The notes below the pieces were generated by a model, which ran no database searches, had not been told where the DNA came from, and worked only from the letters and a program-made list of their open reading frames with translations. This document shows, in pieces, positions 6,619 through 15,691 of a stretch of 64,000 bases of DNA (the first letter of the stretch is position 1; each line of letters begins with the position of its first letter). Origin of the DNA: Litoditis marina (Eukaryota; Nematoda; Chromadorea; Rhabditida; Rhabditidae); assembly GCA_964036275.1 (NCBI GenBank), contig CAXIWQ010000037.1, forward strand, positions 1 to 64,000. Reading direction: 5' to 3'. The translations under genes and the position numbers were made by a program.

Positions 6619-7391
6619 CACTCACCTCCTTGCGCCAAGGCTGCGCGGTCGACCGGCCACTGCCTGACGAGAAGATGAGCAGGTATTTCCGCTTTTCGTG
6701 ACATTTGCTTCATGAAGAAAGGCCGGTTAAGGCTGGCGCATTGATGCTTCAGCGATCGAAACCATTCCGGCTCCGCGTATCGCGCTTTATGTGTGCCCTG
6801 ATCTGTTTCTCCACCGGTGATAATCCAGTCCGGCGCGTGCGCATCCAGCCGTATAGGACTGAGCAGAGGCTCAAAGCTGCCAAAGGTGAATACAGGTTCC
6901 CGCTGTTCCTTTACCTCCTTCAGCTTCCAGTTATCCCGATCATATTCCTCTTGGTTCGCAATGGTCGCGCCGATCGCCACGTTGTCCGGCAGGAGAGGGT
7001 TGCCGCGCATTGGATCTGTCATTTTGAGAACATTGCCAATACGCTTGGTCAGCAGCAGCCATGTAAGGTGCGGTGTTGCTTCGATCAGCTTAAACAGATC
7101 CCGCCGCCAAAGGTCATCAACCTCATTGTCAAACACATCGGCAAGTGATGCACAAAACACGAATGTCGCGCCGGTTCGGCCAGCTGCCGCTTTGTCCCAT
7201 GCCAGAGGCTTGCGCCAATTGCTTTCACTCGTGCGCTGCCGGTCTTCACCTGCACCCCATTCAACACGGCCAAGCCGATTTGCCATGAGGTTTTCAGCAT
7301 AGCAGCCGTCACAGGCTGGGGAGATTTTCGTGCAGCCAATCCACGGATTAAACGTGTGATCAGTCCATTCGATTTTACTGTTTTCAGCCAT
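6618..7391 (-). CDS. Phage Gp37/Gp68-type protein (DUF5131)
   Basis: 257 residues. It opens with the family signature KIEWTDHTFNPWIGCTKISPACDGC, whose cysteines resemble the iron-sulfur site of radical-SAM-like enzymes, and continues with WLLLTKR and a GGE(T/S) motif near the end. DUF5131 proteins are frequent in temperate phages and mycobacteriophages; their biochemical role is not established. Start at ATG 7391, where the conserved region begins, overlapping the upstream stop by eight bases. Confidence 0.85.
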   Translation of the reverse strand: MAENSKIEWTDHTFNPWIGCTKISPACDGCYAENLMANRLGRVEWGAGEDRQRTSESNWRKPLAWDKAAAGRTGATFVFCASLADVFDNEVDDLWRRDLFKLIEATPHLTWLLLTKRIGNVLKMTDPMRGNPLLPDNVAIGATIANQEEYDRDNWKLKEVKEQREPVFTFGSFEPLLSPIRLDAHAPDWIITGGETDQGTHKARYAEPEWFRSLKHQCASLNRPFFMKQMSRKAEIPAHLLVRQWPVDRAALAQGGE

Positions 7392-7875
7392 TGTTGCGGA
7401 CTCCGGACTGTGCGTTAGCAATGATTTCACGAGCAGCGGCGAGGATCTGTTTCGGCGTTTTCAATACGCGTGACAGTCCGAGAAAATCACCCTCGTCTGA
7501 ATACAGTTCAAAGTGGCTGCGAACGATATTATCCAAGGCGCTCCATGCGTCTTTTTCGTCCCATTCTGGTTCATAATAGCCGGATAAAGCGCCAACCATT
7601 ATGGTTCCTTTGCGCGGGTGCCACGGTGTATGCATGACAACTCGGCTTCCTTTGCGTGTCGTGAATACAATTTCCGCTCCACGGGGAATTCCCCAATCGT
7701 TGCGGCCTTTATAGTTTGGTGCGCATCGGCGGCGATCCCAATGTTTTCGATCCCCTATGAATGTCTCGTGGTGATCTTCGTCCTTTGTCGCCGTGAATTG
7801 CTGCCGGTCATCACCAAGCAGCAGGAGTAGGGGCGCTGCACGTTTGGAGAGCTTCTTGAGTGTGCGAAGGTTCAT
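7384..7875 (-). CDS. Hypothetical protein, 163 aa
   Basis: Basic N-terminus with a Leu run (APLLLLLGDD), then a soluble domain rich in Trp and His; no catalytic motif is recognised. It overlaps the upstream gene by ATGA and the downstream gene by eight bases, as a link in the coupled operon. Confidence 0.6.
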   Translation of the reverse strand: MNLRTLKKLSKRAAPLLLLLGDDRQQFTATKDEDHHETFIGDRKHWDRRRCAPNYKGRNDWGIPRGAEIVFTTRKGSRVVMHTPWHPRKGTIMVGALSGYYEPEWDEKDAWSALDNIVRSHFELYSDEGDFLGLSRVLKTPKQILAAAREIIANAQSGVRNNG

Positions 7876-8129
7876 TCAGTACCGCCTTCCAATGCTGCGC
7901 GGCCTGCGTCCGTTAGTGTGTAAGCTGAACCGTACATTTCACCATCATCTGTCCAGCACCCACGCTTGAATTCGAGATATCCTAAGCCTGCCAGCTCTCT
8001 AACTATCGGAGCAATTTCGTCGCGACTTTTCTTCGTGAGCTTACACAAGTCTTTGAAATGAAAGCCCATACCTATATCGCAACGATCCCATTGACTGAAT
8101 ATTTCGGCTTGTCGTTCTGTCAGCTTCAT
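7872..8129 (-). CDS. Small winged-helix-like protein, 85 aa
   Basis: A helix-turn-helix pattern (LTERQAEIFSQWDRCD...FKDLCKLTKKSRDEIAPIVRELAGLGYLEFKRG) followed by a wing-like strand pair resembles MarR/GntR-style winged helices, so DNA binding is likely. Start ATG 8129 has GGAGG seven bases upstream and overlaps the stop of the upstream gene. Confidence 0.6.
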   Translation of the reverse strand: MKLTERQAEIFSQWDRCDIGMGFHFKDLCKLTKKSRDEIAPIVRELAGLGYLEFKRGCWTDDGEMYGSAYTLTDAGRAALEGGTE

Positions 8130-9169
8130 TTGCCTGCCTCCGTGGTCGGGGCGGCGGGGAGTGCCATCCAGTGGGTGAAATCTAAACTCTGATATGGGTC
8201 GTGTTTGCACAGACCTTCATCGTCAGTTTCGTTGATATCGTCTTTGTAAACGTCAAAAACATCGTCTGGCCAAATCCATTTTTTGTAATCATCTGACCAG
8301 CAAACAATCACAACGCGATCCCATTGCCCGAATGAGCGTTCTGGCCGGATTGCAATAATCCACGTCCCATCCTTCGGCGCCGTCTCAATCGGCTGCCACT
8401 TATCGCCCTGTGCTGGTTCGGCAGATAGGGCGCGATAGTCTGGCTTCAATTTCCTGATACCCTGTTCAGCTTCATTGCGCGTAATATCATCATAGTCATC
8501 TAAAGCATTGAGAGATTGCTCAACGCCGTTTTCAAACCCTTCCTCAAACGCCTGTCTCCGAACCGCCGCCACGTCAACGGGCTTGGTTCCTTCATTGGTG
8601 AGGGTAACAGGGAGCGGACGATTTTTCGCACGATATGGGTCAAGTTCTGAACTGTTCTGGTCAACAAGAGCAATCAAAAATATGCGCAAAAGGAATTCCG
8701 GCGCTCTATCCACCATAATAGGTAGGGACATAGCAGCATCATAAGCTATCCCTGCAAAGCAGGCGGCGAGTAACAGTTTATCTGATAGCGCCTTCGCTGC
8801 GTCATCTCTTTGCCTGCATGAGTACTGCTGATCCCATGCAGCAAGTAAATTTTGCGCCCATGACGCGAAGTCAACTGGCTTGGCTGTCCGTTTGGAGATA
8901 TCCCATATCTTGCCGCGTAAATCTCGCAGGCGTTCTGACAAAGGCTCGTTGTTCTGATACTCGCAACTCAAATTGTGAATTTGATTGCCGATTTCAGAGA
9001 TTTGAGCCTGCAGGCTTTCATCATCCAGCACTGCCGCCTCTACAGCACAAGACGTAGAGGATATCGCTTCCGCAGCATCGAACAGCCCCTGATTATAGTC
9101 TTGGGGATTGTCCACATGGACAAGAGCGTTAATCGCTTGAGCTGCTTTTGTAGCGTCAATGTTTGTCAT
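8126..9169 (-). CDS. Early protein with C-terminal DUF551 domain
   Basis: 347 residues. The C-terminal third carries the DUF551 signature: WQPIETAPKDGTWI, then a W-x-W stretch and FTHWMALPAAP. DUF551 is common in prophage early operons and its function is unknown. The N-terminal two thirds are helical and look like a separate domain. Coupled to both neighbours by ATGA-type overlaps. Confidence 0.7.
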   Translation of the reverse strand: MTNIDATKAAQAINALVHVDNPQDYNQGLFDAAEAISSTSCAVEAAVLDDESLQAQISEIGNQIHNLSCEYQNNEPLSERLRDLRGKIWDISKRTAKPVDFASWAQNLLAAWDQQYSCRQRDDAAKALSDKLLLAACFAGIAYDAAMSLPIMVDRAPEFLLRIFLIALVDQNSSELDPYRAKNRPLPVTLTNEGTKPVDVAAVRRQAFEEGFENGVEQSLNALDDYDDITRNEAEQGIRKLKPDYRALSAEPAQGDKWQPIETAPKDGTWIIAIRPERSFGQWDRVVIVCWSDDYKKWIWPDDVFDVYKDDINETDDEGLCKHDPYQSLDFTHWMALPAAPTTEAGK

Positions 9170-9336
9170 GGCTTCACCTTGTCACTTGCGAGATAGATTT
9201 CCTTGTTCTCACCACATCGAGGGCAAGACGCGCTAATCATTAATTCGGCCGCTACTTCAACCGGCTTTGGCAGTTCTGTGACAACCCAGGTGGTTTCGCA
9301 CTTACCGCAACGCGCTCTCAGCTTTTTCTGGATCAT
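9166..9336 (-). CDS. Small zinc-ribbon protein, 56 aa
   Basis: Short gene between ATGA overlaps at both ends, strong evidence that it is translated. Two knuckles, CGKC near residue 10 and CPRC near residue 38, make a classic zinc ribbon. Its partner genes are unknown; a small nucleic-acid-binding or adaptor role is the usual guess. Confidence 0.7.
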   Translation of the reverse strand: MIQKKLRARCGKCETTWVVTELPKPVEVAAELMISASCPRCGENKEIYLASDKVKP

Positions 9337-10352
9337 GCCGCCACTCCAAAATTCATGCGTGTACCATCAAAGGCCACAGCCTCGAGCAGATGAGGGGCGC
9401 TCTTAACCTGGGCAATAGCTTCATCTTTTGTGTATCGGCCGGCACCAGACAAATCAGACGAATATCCGCTGCAGTTTTCGCGGTAATAAGCGCCATGTTC
9501 CTTGTGCCAAATGGCATAGGTCGTCGTATCACCAAACAGGATCTGCTTGAGCGTTTCAGCACGAAGAAAATTCATGTTTTGAACGGCTTCCTTAAGTAAC
9601 CGCTCCAATACACCGCGCCTCAATCGCGTATTCTGCTTTGTGCGCAGGTTCTCTGGCCGAGAGGCATATAATTCACGGCAGGATATATTACGCCGTCCTG
9701 AACTGCCGTTCACAACCCACCACATACCGCCAATATTGTAATAAGCCGTGCCGCGTAGGAAGCGGCCTTTATCATCTGTGAACCAGACCGGACTGCCATG
9801 AGTGATCGACTGGCGATCAGCAGAAATACAATTATAAGCGTCCTTGCAGACTGGACGACCGAGATCCTTATCTTTGTGTACGCTCTCAGCATAGCCTTTT
9901 TCAATTTTTTGGATTGGGCTTAATTTGGACGTGTCTGACGATGACACTGTTATCGGCGCTATGGCTTCTAACCACACTGTCATGCGGCGCATTTCCAGTT
10001 GAACACGCAGCCGATCGAGATAACTCATGCGCTGCATTTTATCGTAATCGTATCTACGGCCGTTGCGGTTGCTTTGAATGGCAGTTTCTGACCAATATTC
10101 GACCTCCATACTTCGACCAAAGCATTGAACTTCAGCACGAAGCGTGCCTTTCATAGCAAGACGCATAGCTGACCGCATGGAGGCATACATGCATTTTGGG
10201 TCTGCTTTGATTTTCCAACCACGCGAACGCATTTCACGGATCAACCCGCCGAATACGTCTCTGCGGAATGTTTCATCGTTGGGGTCATCCTGCCATATTC
10301 CAAAATGGCTATCGTGGATCCGAATATCTATCGGGGCGCGTAAAGTGCTCAT
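9333..10352 (-). CDS. Hypothetical protein, 339 aa
   Basis: Large, basic early protein with no recognised motif. It has many Arg and Tyr residues, a central SPVWFTDDKGRFLRGTAYYN strand-rich stretch and a C-terminal helical part. Overlaps the XRE regulator upstream (ATGA) and the zinc-ribbon gene downstream. Confidence 0.6.
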   Translation of the reverse strand: MSTLRAPIDIRIHDSHFGIWQDDPNDETFRRDVFGGLIREMRSRGWKIKADPKCMYASMRSAMRLAMKGTLRAEVQCFGRSMEVEYWSETAIQSNRNGRRYDYDKMQRMSYLDRLRVQLEMRRMTVWLEAIAPITVSSSDTSKLSPIQKIEKGYAESVHKDKDLGRPVCKDAYNCISADRQSITHGSPVWFTDDKGRFLRGTAYYNIGGMWWVVNGSSGRRNISCRELYASRPENLRTKQNTRLRRGVLERLLKEAVQNMNFLRAETLKQILFGDTTTYAIWHKEHGAYYRENCSGYSSDLSGAGRYTKDEAIAQVKSAPHLLEAVAFDGTRMNFGVAA

Positions 10353-10552
10353 GATTGCACCTCAAACAGATCATTCGGGGTACAATCCAAGGCGGCACAG
10401 AGCCAACCTAAAAGTGCGATAGAAATGTATTTATTCTTGCCGTTGACCAGCGCCGAAAAATTCGCCTGAGTAAGGCCAACTTTGGGCGCAACATCCTTAC
10501 TTTTCACGCCGATGTAGGCCATACGAGACTTAATCGTTAATTTGACAACCAT
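10349..10552 (-). CDS. Cro/C1-type helix-turn-helix regulator
   Basis: 67 residues with one XRE-type HTH: KSKDVAPKVGLTQANFSALVNGKNKYISIALLGWLCAALDCTPNDLF. It is short enough to be little more than the DNA-binding domain, like Cro or small phage regulators. Start ATG 10552 has GGAG ten bases upstream; ten extra in-frame codons upstream do not look family-like. It could regulate this operon internally. Confidence 0.75.
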   Translation of the reverse strand: MVVKLTIKSRMAYIGVKSKDVAPKVGLTQANFSALVNGKNKYISIALLGWLCAALDCTPNDLFEVQS

Positions 10553-10615
10553 AGTGCAATGTCTCCATGTCAGCGACTCCACCAGCCGCTTTAATTTGAT
10601 AAATTGGTGCGCTGG

Positions 10616-11476
10616 TCAGGTTTCTTCTTCGGAAAAACAGGCATCCATCCAGCCAAGGACTTCTTGTTCGAGTGCTTCTTTTCTGGGCGAGTAGGGCAGG
10701 CCAGCTTTCAGTTTTTCACGGATAGTGCGGCCAATTTCTTCAAGCGCATCGTGAATATCGAAGAGCGAAAAAGCCTCCGAAAAATCATCCCGCTCCAGAA
10801 TGTCCGGCCGCGTAGTAAGCGCCATAAGAACCGGCTCAAGAATGCCTGCCGCCCAATAGGTTGCATCCTCTGAAAAACCCTGAACGGTTTTCAGCTTCTT
10901 CAGGCACGCAATCACAGCTTCACGTGGTCTTTTCTTCAGCACGTTGCGGAACGAGGAAACACCATAGATCTCGCCCGGTCGCTTTGCCGAGTTTGATGAA
11001 TTATTGGTTTTGATTTCAACGCCGGATTGTTCGCCAATTTCCTGCAGCTCGACAGCCCATGTTTCCTTCGCAGCCAACGCCGCTTTATAAATTTGCCAAA
11101 CAGTCACTTTCGTCACGATGCCATTCACGGCCGCGAAGCTTGCTGCTTGTTCTTCATGGGTCATTTGAACGATCTGACACGGCACCTCTGCCATGCCGCA
11201 CATTGCTGCTGCATGAACGCGGTGCTGGCCATCAATTATCGCAAACCGGCCGCCGTCGATCGGAGCAACAAAAACCGGAGAAAAGCGCGACCATTTAAAA
11301 TCATTGGCGATCGCACGAATGCTGTTCCAGTTGCCGCCTTTCAGTTCACGCTGGTAGCGTTCATCAACAACCAGATTATCGATCCGTATCCATTGCAGCA
11401 TCGGTGCCACACCGGGATCAACATGATATGGACGGTCAGCTGCAGTTACAGTGATTTTACGCAATGCATTGGTCAT
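10616..11476 (-). CDS. ParB N-terminal-domain protein, 286 aa
   Basis: The N-terminal 110 residues have the ParB/Srx fold signature: IRIDNLVVDERYQR, then FAIIDGQHRVHAAAMCGMAEVPC with the GQHR box that aligns with GERR of ParB. The rest is helical and not related to a ParB centromere-binding domain. Phage proteins of this type act as nucleases, CTP/ATP-binding regulators or partners of DNA methylases; which applies here is unknown. Start taken at ATG 11476, which overlaps the stop of the upstream membrane peptide. Confidence 0.75.
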   Translation of the reverse strand: MTNALRKITVTAADRPYHVDPGVAPMLQWIRIDNLVVDERYQRELKGGNWNSIRAIANDFKWSRFSPVFVAPIDGGRFAIIDGQHRVHAAAMCGMAEVPCQIVQMTHEEQAASFAAVNGIVTKVTVWQIYKAALAAKETWAVELQEIGEQSGVEIKTNNSSNSAKRPGEIYGVSSFRNVLKKRPREAVIACLKKLKTVQGFSEDATYWAAGILEPVLMALTTRPDILERDDFSEAFSLFDIHDALEEIGRTIREKLKAGLPYSPRKEALEQEVLGWMDACFSEEET

Positions 11477-11595
11477 ATCGTACCTGTGCTGACGTAAGAG
11501 TAGAGTTGCCAAACCGCCAACCAGATCCCCGCCAGATACAGCAGCAGAACGATAATACCGGCGATGAAGAGTGAGGGGATACGGATTCCAGACAT
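11473..11595 (-). CDS. Small single-span membrane protein, 40 aa
   Basis: A short ORF held between a TAATG overlap upstream and an ATGA overlap downstream. One hydrophobic helix (about residues 8-29, LFIAGIIVLLLYLAGIWLAV). The double overlap argues that it is real. Function unknown. Confidence 0.65.
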   Translation of the reverse strand: MSGIRIPSLFIAGIIVLLLYLAGIWLAVWQLYSYVSTGTI

Positions 11596-11873
11596 TAGCG
11601 CCTCGCTAAAAAGACCAACCGCCCATCATCACGCATGGACTTCTGAATTACGGTTGCAAGTTTGACATAATCGTTTCTGGCGATATGGCCGCCGTCTTCG
11701 AAAATTTGCTGAGGGTAAAGATCTGCCCACTGATAGCCGTGGTTCGTGTGCATGCACTCGTAAGCTGCTTCATAATCTTCAGCATGAATTTCGACGTAGT
11801 GTCCGGCATAGGTCTGCCCCGTGCCGAACGTGGCATAAAAGACATTCAGCTTCACAGGATCTGATAAGAACAT
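11595..11873 (-). CDS. Hypothetical protein, 92 aa
   Basis: Soluble alpha/beta protein with an N-terminal strand (VFYATFGTGQTYAGHYVEIHAEDYEAA) that resembles small phage proteins handling 'FGxG' segments. No function assigned. The stop overlaps the next start (TAATG). Confidence 0.6.
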   Translation of the reverse strand: MFLSDPVKLNVFYATFGTGQTYAGHYVEIHAEDYEAAYECMHTNHGYQWADLYPQQIFEDGGHIARNDYVKLATVIQKSMRDDGRLVFLARR

Positions 11874-11876
11874 CGC

Positions 11877-12446
11877 TCATTTCCCCTTTTCGATTTCGTG
11901 AATGGCACGATCGAAAGCCGCATCCACTACAGAGCCACCGGCAACACGTTTTCGATATGCTTTGCGCAGCTGGTCTATGGTTGGCGTTTCGCCTGGGCGA
12001 AATCCGAGAACCACGCGCCAATCCGGAACGGATCCTGTCACTTCGGCTATTCGGAAGCCGATCATTGATGCCCGAACAGATGCCACGGAGAGAAATTTGG
12101 CTTCATCTGTCCGGTGATCGAGAAGACGCTTGATCGCCCAAAGGTTCGACGGAATGTCCAGATACCGATCTACGGCAAAGCAATAGGCCGCATCATCCCA
12201 TTTGAAATGTACCGCGGCGCCGGGATCTCCGGAGATAACCCGATCAGCATCCCCCACAGTGATTGAAATGGCTTCAATCCGTTTCCCTGTGCTGTTATCG
12301 AGATCCGCCAATGCGCCAAGCACACCGGTCGCCATATCGCCGGTATGAAAGCGACAGGATCCGATATTCCGCCTTGCGTGCCGTTCAATGCCGGCAGGCC
12401 AAGATAGAGGTAACAGCGCCAGATTTGCGGGGGATGCTTTTTTCAT
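11877..12446 (-). CDS. Hypothetical protein, degenerate J-domain-like C-terminus
   Basis: 189 residues. The C-terminal 40 (PTIDQLRKAYRKRVA...FDRAIHEIEKGK) resemble a DnaJ helix II, but the HPD tripeptide that stimulates Hsp70 is missing, so chaperone recruitment is doubtful. The N-terminal region has no recognisable family. Similar proteins are common in rhizobial phage early operons. Confidence 0.55.
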   Translation of the reverse strand: MKKASPANLALLPLSWPAGIERHARRNIGSCRFHTGDMATGVLGALADLDNSTGKRIEAISITVGDADRVISGDPGAAVHFKWDDAAYCFAVDRYLDIPSNLWAIKRLLDHRTDEAKFLSVASVRASMIGFRIAEVTGSVPDWRVVLGFRPGETPTIDQLRKAYRKRVAGGSVVDAAFDRAIHEIEKGK

Positions 12447-12452
12447 GGCCGC

Positions 12453-13331
12453 TTACCCGTGTTCGGTGAATGCACAAATCAGTGCAATCGCTGAGAGTAA
12501 TTCGACCGGTGTGGAACAGGTGAACAGATCGGTTGCTGTATTAGCTATCGCATTACTTTCACCAGAGCTGGTGGACACGACAATAAAGCCACCGTTAATC
12601 ACGGTACGAATGCTAATATTGAAATCACCGGTAGCCGCACACGAGCGCAAGTGCTCCAAAACAAGGCGCTCACTTTCCCATTGTGCCGTCGATGCTGATT
12701 TCGCGGCATAAAGCAAATGTTCGTACTGAGCCTGCCGAGCAGCGTCCGGATTCGGATCATCTGTTGGTTCGACACTTTCACCAGATCCGGTCGTCGCATT
12801 ATCAGCCAGCGTTGCAGCAGCACCGGCCGCGTAACCAGCTGCAATCGCGTTGGCGAACCAGTCAAACACAATGATTTTTTCAAGAGAAACCAGCGAGAGT
12901 TGGTTATCGCGGAGCAATTTTAGAAACTCATCCGCCCACAGAGATGCATCAGTACCAAGACGCTGCAGGAGTTCCCCATCACTTTCCCATTTCGGCTCTG
13001 AGTTATTCTCAGAGAATACCGTCTGAAGTTCATCACAGAAGGCTTTCTCATAAACCGGATCGCTCAATAGACCCGGAACATATACGGCGGAAGATTTTTC
13101 TTGCCCTAAATCAACCGCGCATTTCAAACCGCGCAACGCGCTTGCATCACCAAGAGTAGGGCTGCGCGGCAAGTCGCTGGCGGCGACAACCTCTGCAACA
13201 TCTTGTTTCGCATCCGTGGGATCACTCAGAATTGGGGTTACGGCCACCGTTAAGCCATCGGCCAGCGACGCATAGAGCGGGTGGTGTGACGGTACCTGAA
13301 TTCTAATTTCAGCGCTCATAGGTGTACTCAT
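12453..13331 (-). CDS. Hypothetical protein, 292 aa
   Basis: Acidic, Ala/Ser-rich protein; the middle has an AAGYAAGAAATLAD stretch. No motif recognised. Start ATG 13331 has AAGGA eight bases upstream; ATG 13319 is an alternative. It is the first gene after the only large gap in the operon and could have its own promoter there. Confidence 0.6.
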   Translation of the reverse strand: MSTPMSAEIRIQVPSHHPLYASLADGLTVAVTPILSDPTDAKQDVAEVVAASDLPRSPTLGDASALRGLKCAVDLGQEKSSAVYVPGLLSDPVYEKAFCDELQTVFSENNSEPKWESDGELLQRLGTDASLWADEFLKLLRDNQLSLVSLEKIIVFDWFANAIAAGYAAGAAATLADNATTGSGESVEPTDDPNPDAARQAQYEHLLYAAKSASTAQWESERLVLEHLRSCAATGDFNISIRTVINGGFIVVSTSSGESNAIANTATDLFTCSTPVELLSAIALICAFTEHG

Positions 13332-13548
13332 TTCATTTTTCCTTTTGTACGAAAGACGTACGCAGCGAAAGCGCCGGTACTTGGCTACGGATTGCTAAGG
13401 TTTGTTACAGATGCGGCGTTTCGTGGGGGAAAGCACAATATGCCTAATGGAGTGCTTTAGACCTCGACCAGCGCCGAAAATGCATGAAGTTCAATAGCTT
13501 GAATTTTGCCCGTTCGCGCAGCGTACAAAGCGCGTACAGGCACAGGCG
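13332..13548. other. Intergenic region in early-left operon with several dyads
   Basis: No ORF. It contains a dyad TTCAA-tagc-TTGAA (13490-13503), a stem AAAGCAC (13430-13436) with GTGCTTT (13452-13458), and GTAC-rich short repeats near both ends. A secondary promoter and operator for the genes to the left, or an attenuator, are reasonable guesses; I see no tRNA or clear -35/-10 pair. Confidence 0.4.
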
Positions 13549-13848
13549 TTATTTGAAGTGATTATTCAAAGCGATTTTCAAATTGGCTAAATCGCCATTG
13601 TCCATTTGACGGCCTGAGAACTGCGCCATGAAAGCGATGAACCATTCTCTATGGCCATCCGATCGGTGCGCAGACAGCTTCTGCAAATTAACGGTCACGT
13701 TAAACGCTGGCTCAAGATCGAGTACGGAATACAAGCTAAGCCGTAGATTAGGATCAGGGTGATAATACAAATCACGAAGTTTGATCTCTGATGCTTCGAA
13801 CGTCAGAAGCGGCTCAATCCGGTCGTAACAAAACAGAACAACTTTCAT
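13549..13848 (-). CDS. Hypothetical protein, 99 aa
   Basis: Small soluble protein beginning MKVVLFCYDRIEPLL. Start at ATG 13848, which overlaps the stop of the upstream gene; the open frame runs 33 codons further but inside that gene. It appears related in character to its neighbour at 14180-14542 (same aromatic and acidic composition). Confidence 0.6.
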   Translation of the reverse strand: MKVVLFCYDRIEPLLTFEASEIKLRDLYYHPDPNLRLSLYSVLDLEPAFNVTVNLQKLSAHRSDGHREWFIAFMAQFSGRQMDNGDLANLKIALNNHFK

Positions 13849-14183
13849 GGCCGCGCCTCCGGTGCTGCAAAGCATTTGCTGCCGCCGAAAAGATTGCCGC
13901 TCTGTACCATTTGCAGCAGAGAGTTTTGTAATTTCTCGATCGACCAAACTGCCATCATTCGATCAAATTCAGGCTTATCGCTTGCATCCATACGACCCAC
14001 GATTAAACCGTCTTCGACTTCAGACAGCCGGAAGAACATTGCGAAATTTTCATCCCGGTCACGGTCATGAAAGCAGAGACGGACGGAGCCGCCTTCCTTT
14101 AATAGAAAGCCTGCACGCGCTTTATCGAAATAGGGCATCGTGAAAATGTGCTGACCGTCAGGGGCGAACATTGCCAAATTCAT
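13845..14183 (-). CDS. Hypothetical protein, 112 aa
   Basis: No recognisable family; acidic and aromatic, with an HDRDRDENFAMFFRLSE segment. ATGA overlaps on both sides place it firmly in the operon. Confidence 0.6.
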   Translation of the reverse strand: MNLAMFAPDGQHIFTMPYFDKARAGFLLKEGGSVRLCFHDRDRDENFAMFFRLSEVEDGLIVGRMDASDKPEFDRMMAVWSIEKLQNSLLQMVQSGNLFGGSKCFAAPEARP

Positions 14184-14542
14184 GACTGTGCCTCCGGAGC
14201 TTTCTTCAGCTCAGCAATAAGCAAAGCCTCAATACGCTTCAGAGCTTGCAAAAAGGCCTTCTCGGACGGAGCCCATTCTTGAATGTCCCACCAATCCAAA
14301 TCATCCGTTTGTAAGACGAACGAACGCCTCGCAATTTCAGGAGGAAAGAACGGAAGAACTTTGACAACTTCGAATGCAGCGGGCGGCATGAAATCAATAA
14401 CCTGGACTTCAAAAACCGTTCCATTGTTATCATCCGCATCATCATCGTAATGCTGCTCAAAGAGCTTTACGTTGACTGATTTAAGTACCGCATCTGGTAT
14501 CAGCGGGTTTTTACTGTTGGTGATAATCAGGGGGATCAGCAT
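14180..14542 (-). CDS. Hypothetical protein, 120 aa
   Basis: Acidic protein with an Asp/Asn-rich patch (DDDADDNN) near residue 34. It starts directly after the integrase stop codon (TAA-ATG), with GGAGG inside the last integrase codons, so the integrase is co-translated with an ordinary early gene. Function unknown. Confidence 0.6.
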   Translation of the reverse strand: MLIPLIITNSKNPLIPDAVLKSVNVKLFEQHYDDDADDNNGTVFEVQVIDFMPPAAFEVVKVLPFFPPEIARRSFVLQTDDLDWWDIQEWAPSEKAFLQALKRIEALLIAELKKAPEAQS

Positions 14543-15691
14543 TTAAACCTCCGCTGCCTTGCTTTGAAAATCTTGGTGATGGTGGCCGTAAACCTCTTCC
14601 AGCGTTTTGAAGGACATGCCGAGAGCGCCCGAGGCCTCCCACTTGTCCACACCGGCCTGCATAAGATGCGTTGCACGTGTGTGGCGCAGTGTGTGCGGCG
14701 TAACGGCCGTATCGAGCTTGGCAGCGGCAACAGCCTTCAGCCACGCTGTGCGGATAGATCCGATCGGCAAGCCGTTCCATGCGACGACATGCTGGAATAA
14801 CGGCGCGGGTAGATCCGGACGGCCAAGAGCAGCGGTACGCAATTCAGCGTCCATCCGCGACCAGCGCCGCAGGTGCGCGGCCAGACGGCGGCCAATCTTG
14901 ACCGGCGGCTTACGCTTCTTGGTTTCCTCTTCATCTTCCGTCTTGCGGTGCATGACCAGACCGGGCAGATCAATGTGGCCACCATTGTCATTCTTGACCC
15001 ACTGGACGGCCAGCAGCACGCCGCAGCGAGATCCGGTGTAAAGCCCCATAATAATGAACCGAGCCAAGTGACGGTTGATATGCGCTGGTTTGCGCTTCCA
15101 TCCTGCCTTGGTCTTAACCCAACCAAGAGCACCGGCCAGCAGCGCGGCCGCTTCTTCGCGTGTCAACCAACGGCTGCGCGGTGCCGACGCTTTCGGCATA
15201 GTAAGAACCGGCATGGCATCCAGAGGTCCATATTCCTTGTGCCAGTGCTTAATCGCAGACTGCAGTACGGCCAATTCACGGCGCACAGTGCCAGGACGAA
15301 CATACTTTTTGCGCTGTCCCGGTATGAGCGTATTCGTGCGCCATGTGGTGTAGGCCTTAGAATTTGCGTTATCGGCTTCGGCAAGCGTCTTCCTACCCCA
15401 CCATGAACCAAGCATCGAAATGACGTATCCGGCGGTCTTCCGCGATCGCAGATGCACAGCACGTTCGTTTGAATAAGCTAACAACACTTGAGCCACCGTT
15501 ATTTTAGTCGATCGCCGGTCGTGCATTTTCGGCGCGTATTTTTCCGTGATGTATTTGGCGAGTCTTTTTTCAGCGAGTTCGCGCTCAGATTCATCGCATC
15601 CAGTGCGCTCTGTGTAAGATCGGTCGCGGATAAGCCAGGTTCCCTCTTTTCGGTTAAGGTAGAGCCGGGGCGGTTTGTATTTTTTTGGCAT
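14543..15691 (-). CDS. int: Tyrosine integrase
   Basis: 382 residues from ATG 15691. A core-binding SAM-like region (about 60-155) is followed by the catalytic domain: Arg222 in GLYTGSRCG, His333 and Arg336 in HTLRHTRATH, and nucleophile Tyr368 in LEEVYGHHH. The second conserved histidine (LGH) is a methionine here (ALGMS), a variant also seen in rhizobial phage integrases. It would join attP to a chromosomal attB. Unlike most phages it lies in mid-operon with no free DNA beside it, and I cannot identify attP. An upstream TTG would add four residues. Confidence 0.9.
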   Translation of the reverse strand: MPKKYKPPRLYLNRKEGTWLIRDRSYTERTGCDESERELAEKRLAKYITEKYAPKMHDRRSTKITVAQVLLAYSNERAVHLRSRKTAGYVISMLGSWWGRKTLAEADNANSKAYTTWRTNTLIPGQRKKYVRPGTVRRELAVLQSAIKHWHKEYGPLDAMPVLTMPKASAPRSRWLTREEAAALLAGALGWVKTKAGWKRKPAHINRHLARFIIMGLYTGSRCGVLLAVQWVKNDNGGHIDLPGLVMHRKTEDEEETKKRKPPVKIGRRLAAHLRRWSRMDAELRTAALGRPDLPAPLFQHVVAWNGLPIGSIRTAWLKAVAAAKLDTAVTPHTLRHTRATHLMQAGVDKWEASGALGMSFKTLEEVYGHHHQDFQSKAAEV